A stretch of 64,000 nt of DNA. It comes from Smittia aterrima (lineage: Eukaryota; Arthropoda; Insecta; Diptera; Chironomidae). The DNA lies in assembly GCA_033063855.1 (NCBI GenBank), contig CP093830.1:15562854-15626853 (forward strand), in the 5' to 3' direction. Numbering within the stretch: the stretch's first letter is position 1; each line of letters opens with the position of its first letter. Positions 60,638 through 64,000 of the stretch are shown piece by piece. Below the pieces are notes generated by a model. It did no database searches, was not told the origin of the DNA, and worked only from the letters and a program-made list of their open reading frames with translations. The position numbers and the translations under genes are program-made.

Positions 60638-63373
60638 GAAAGGTCTCAGTTCCCCGCTGAACCATGAATTTCAATTTTGTCGATTTATCCACTTAAGGAA
60701 AAATAAAACTGCCTATAGGCAAATTTAAAGATCAGCTGGAAAAATTGAATCATTTTTCATCCCCAGCAAGAAAACTCTCCCTTGGGAGATAATTTCCAAG
60801 TCAATGCCGACTGCTCGATCACGCGAGAGTCTCGTCGAGTGCATTACTCGACCAAAATAATCTCCATAAGGGAAAGATTACACGTAAGCAACATCAATTG
60901 CCAGAAAAGTAAACCTTTCCCAGACACAAGATGGAGCAATACCAAGAAAAGCGAAAGCGCTCAAGCGAATTCTAAAAAACGCGACCAAGTCGAAAGAGCG
61001 AATTCACACGAAAATTCCTTTCTGAACTAGCTCCGGCCGCGAACAGTCGCATATTGAAAAATTATCGTTCATTCTCGTATTGAACACTATCGGTGTTGAG
61101 AAACCAAATACGAAACGAACACGAAGCTAGTTCTGACAATAAAACACCGGATAATAGGAGTAAGTACTCAAACTAGCAAGACGGCAGAAGATTCGAAGGA
61201 TGCATTTTCTGATAAAGATGTTCAAGCAATCGCATTTCCTTCTGTAAACTCAGCATTGAGTTAAGAAAGTGAACCGGCTTCTCAGTTAAGACTTTACTCA
61301 CGAATCAGTAATCGGAACAAGTTTCAGCTTCGTTTGGAAAATTGCCAATGATTCTGATCCAATACGAACCCTTTATCCCCAAGAAACCGATGGAATTGCA
61401 CGATCAGCAGAGGATCGAGATTAGAAACCTTTACCAGACGAGACCCGAACAACTCCGTCACACTTAAGCTTTCTATTCCATAGATACTTTCATTCCCAAT
61501 CGAATTTCACAACCACAGTCAAACTAAACCTAGGGTCTAACCCACACACAGAAATTTCGAAAAACGATTCAAGTAAGCGATAAGAAATTGAATCCGACTC
61601 TTCCCAGAGATCTTCACGGAAATAACTATTAGGAATCAGATTCGGACAGAAATATCCAAAGTCCAATCCACACCACGATTTATTTTCGTTTAAGAGTTTT
61701 CCAGTGTTTCTGCTGCTTCTCAAGCTTAGTGTTCCCAAGAAGCTGATTCATGCGCATAAACAAGAAAGAATCGTCACCCTACTCGTTGACCAGACGAGAC
61801 CCGAAAACAGCGTCACATACAGACATTCCAACTCGTGAAACAATCCCTTTATCGAAGATTTTCTCAATCATGATTAAACAATCTTCAAAAACAGATTAGT
61901 AAACGAAATCAGTGTTAGCAATTCAGAAACGCTGCAGGGAGCTGAACCCGACTCCTTCATGAGGATTGCTTGAAAGCAAACATCGCGAAACACGCACAGA
62001 TTAGAACGCTTCAGCGAAATTATCTTTCCATCGCAAAGATTTTACAGACATGAAACCGTTGCTCATAAAGAATTCACTTTCCTCAGTAAAAATTTCAAGA
62101 GCATTTCGAGAACAATAGCCCTTCTCAAGCGATAAAGAAAATTTTTCGAACCCCGAAAAGCCAACTAGAGCATTTGATGAATTGTCACACAAGCCGTGCC
62201 AATCAATAATTGTAGAAAAACTCGTTCGTCTCTAGCGATGATATCCCAACAGTCAGGACTCAATCGAATTAGGAAAAAGAATCATCGAGTCGAGCCGACT
62301 GATAGCGTAGCTCCTTTTTATCTGTCGTTAGTCTATCGCCCGGACTACAACAAACAGAGTGCAGCGACCCACTACCGAAATAGGTCATTAGCGCACCAAG
62401 TGATTTACTCACAAAGACAAGAATACAACTGCTCACATCTTGCACAGCGGAAGTACAAAGGGAATTAACTATAATCTCCCCAAAGTAGAAAGAAATCCGT
62501 CACACAGCGAATCTCAAACGCTCATTGTCGACAAACCATCGAGGAGCCTCCTCAGATCTTTAATCCGCAAAGAATTAAATCAAATCAGAAAATGCATTCT
62601 TCTTGCGCGATAAACCTGATTTTGGATCAGTAATTACCCACGAGAATATTTTTCTCCATTTCAGGCTACGGGATGCATCGCACGTTCCGAGGCCAAGAAA
62701 TATTAGCCAGCAAGGACCATATTGAATCGCCTTGGACAAAGCTTTCTGCACTCTGAAACGTGCGATGCTGACCACAGAGTAGCAATCGACGTCTCCAGTG
62801 TACCACGAACAAAACAGTGCAACCATAAGTTAAGTAACAGCATCAAAGTGTCCTCCAAAGGCGAAAAACGAAAAGTCAGGTTCTCTCCGACACTCCACAG
62901 GGCTCGATGTCAAAGACTTGACCATTTCTCCTTACCAAGGATTTTTTCACAACCAAGTGAGCGAGAGGTCCATACTTCTCGAATGATTTTGGCCATTCCG
63001 AGGTGACCCCTTGAAGATTAACACCTTCGAGCCTCCCTCGAAAAGATGACACACAACAGATTGAGCTCCGGCTAGTCCAAGTGGAGTGACTCGAAGAAAA
63101 TTTGACATCTTCACACCAACCGTTGAGAGAAAGAGAAACTCAAACTCTTATTTTGCTCAGAAAAAGTAAAACCTTAGACGGTGACTACTGATCCCTATCC
63201 CTTTTGTTTTAGAAGACGAACACACGGGACAGATGCACGTCGAACATAAGGAAACTTGCAACGAGTCGACAACAGGTCAATGACTTCTCCCAACAGAGAA
63301 ATAAAATAAAAACTCCATGAATAAACCGAAAGATTATGTTTTTATTTAAGAAGGCTGGAATTTGGAGCAAAAG

Positions 63374-63560
63374 GCTAATGTGTAAAAACATTGGGAAAAG
63401 CTTCACACCAGAGAAACATGTAAACATTCCGATACAGTCCGGAACATTTTCCCTTACGAAAATGAGAGAAAGATTTCTGAGAAGAAGACTAATGTGCCGA
63501 AACATTGGGAAAATATCTTTGACAAAAGAAAGTTGTAAATATCCCGAGACAATTCGAAGG
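63374..63560 (+). repeat. Pair of diverged 113-bp repeats in the retroelement tail
   Basis: Units starting near 63374 and 63487 share CTAATGTG, AAACATTGGGAAAA and a GTAAA-AT-CC pattern. They translate to similar short peptides in one frame. Confidence 0.7.
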
Positions 63561-63597
63561 AGATAATCAACTTCTCGATACTCAGAAATCCTTCCAC

Positions 63598-63940
63598 CCT
63601 GAAAGTCTATACCGGCGAACACGTTGGAAGATCTCCATCACGATTCCGGATAGACAGAATCTTAAAGATCCCACCAGCGGGAAAGAGGTTCGACAACCTC
63701 ACGTAAAGAGAAGAAGTCTCAGAAGTACGAGCAAACTTCCCCAAGAAGAAAACACCTGAAGATTCAGAGGAGAAGTTTATTCTCGATTATTCAGACAATT
63801 TTCTACTCTAAAGTCGACCCCGACGAGCTCGCTAAAAGATCTTCATCGCGATTCCGAAAACACGGACCCACCAAGATCCCACAAGCGGAAACAGGGTTGA
63901 AAACCTCGTAAAGAAAAAAAAAGTCCCAGAAAAAAAAGAG
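63598..63940 (+). repeat. Pair of diverged direct repeats next to the 3' LTR
   Basis: 63598-63735 and 63808-63940 share GAAGATCT/AAGATCTTC, ATCGCGATTCCG-like text, AAGATCCCAC, AGCGG, AACCTC and GTAAAGA in the same order, with spacing of about 207 bp. Confidence 0.75.
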
Positions 63941-63962
63941 AACTTTTTTACGAGGAAGATAT

Positions 63963-64000
63963 TGTAGTACGGTGTAACGGTCACACCCGTACGTTCACAC
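63963..64000 (+). repeat. 3' LTR, first 38 bp
   Basis: Exact match to the first 38 bases of the 5' LTR at 51333; cut by the window end. Confidence 0.9.

Larger units (their letters stand above)
60638..63962 (+). other. Long non-coding tail of the retroelement with diverged direct repeats
   Basis: 3.3 kb between the small ORF and the 3' LTR. Open frames here are short (at most 94 codons on the sense strand) and lack domains. An ACCAGACGAGACCCGAA motif occurs at about 61433 and 61788, which indicates another diverged repeat of about 355 bp. Purine-rich runs precede the LTR (near 63925-63960) and could include the polypurine tract. Confidence 0.6.
51333..64000 (+). mobile_element. Ty3/gypsy-type LTR retrotransposon, over 12.6 kb, incomplete at the right edge
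   Basis: The 38 bases 51333-51370 (TGTAGTACGGTGTAACGGTC...) recur exactly at 63963-64000, defining two LTR starts 12,630 bp apart. Internal order is primer-binding site, 2 kb leader, gag, pol (protease, reverse transcriptase, RNase H, integrase), then a long tail. Pol order with integrase last is diagnostic of Ty3/gypsy (Metaviridae) rather than Copia. gag and pol are uninterrupted and LTR starts are identical over the visible 38 bases, which suggests a fairly recent insertion. The short LTR recalls the Mag group, but clade is not established. The right LTR end and target duplication are outside the window. Confidence 0.93.

Noticed and set aside
63336..63566. Peptides resembling C2H2 zinc fingers (CKNIGKSF-like) in the retroelement tail
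   Set aside because: The second cysteine and the histidine pair are not correctly spaced; more likely a chance reading of a DNA repeat.

Overview
The window looks like nuclear DNA of an insect, most likely a nematoceran fly (midge or mosquito type). It is AT-rich, with short GT-AG introns beside very long non-coding stretches. Gene families point the same way: an aminergic GPCR of the alpha2-adrenergic/octopamine type, an insect-type SLC5 transporter, an SLC22 transporter resembling fly beta-alanine/carcinine carriers, and a Rebers-Riddiford cuticle protein. The species cannot be named from sequence alone. All exon boundaries are read by eye from splice signals and reading-frame phase.

Layout. 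At 1-1327 (minus strand) lie three N-terminal exons of an SLC22 transporter that runs off the left edge. The last two coding exons of a GPCR (TM5 to stop) are at 10214-13050 (plus). A long gene-free stretch follows, then a complete five-exon SLC5 transporter (24436-26718, plus) with a splice acceptor abutting its ATG. From 29140 to 35513 are two mobile insertions: a probable minus-strand retroposed copy with a poly-T tract and a repeated flank, and a 3.3 kb foldback-like DNA element with a perfect 9-bp target duplication. A four-exon secreted cuticle protein gene with TATA box is at 40355-42229. Four N-terminal exons of an SLC2-type major facilitator transporter are at 48410-49532.

From 51333 to the right edge is one large LTR retrotransposon of the Ty3/gypsy type, over 12.6 kb from LTR start to LTR start, lying on the same strand as the SLC2-type gene and probably in its intron. 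It has a short LTR, a primer-binding site, a 2 kb leader with three diverged 290-bp repeats, an intact gag with two zinc knuckles, and an intact pol (protease, reverse transcriptase, RNase H, integrase). gag and pol are in different frames, separated by what looks like a 191-nt intron. Downstream of pol is an unusual 4.6 kb tail. It contains, on the opposite strand, a piece of a spliced membrane-protein-like gene, then a small sense ORF and several diverged direct repeats.

The host genes do not form a pathway in any visible way; they are neighbours with separate roles (transport of small organic ions, amine signalling, sodium-coupled solute transport, cuticle structure, sugar-type transport). 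The points most worth following are the antisense intron-bearing gene fragment inside the retroelement, the apparent gag-pol intron, and the foldback-like element.
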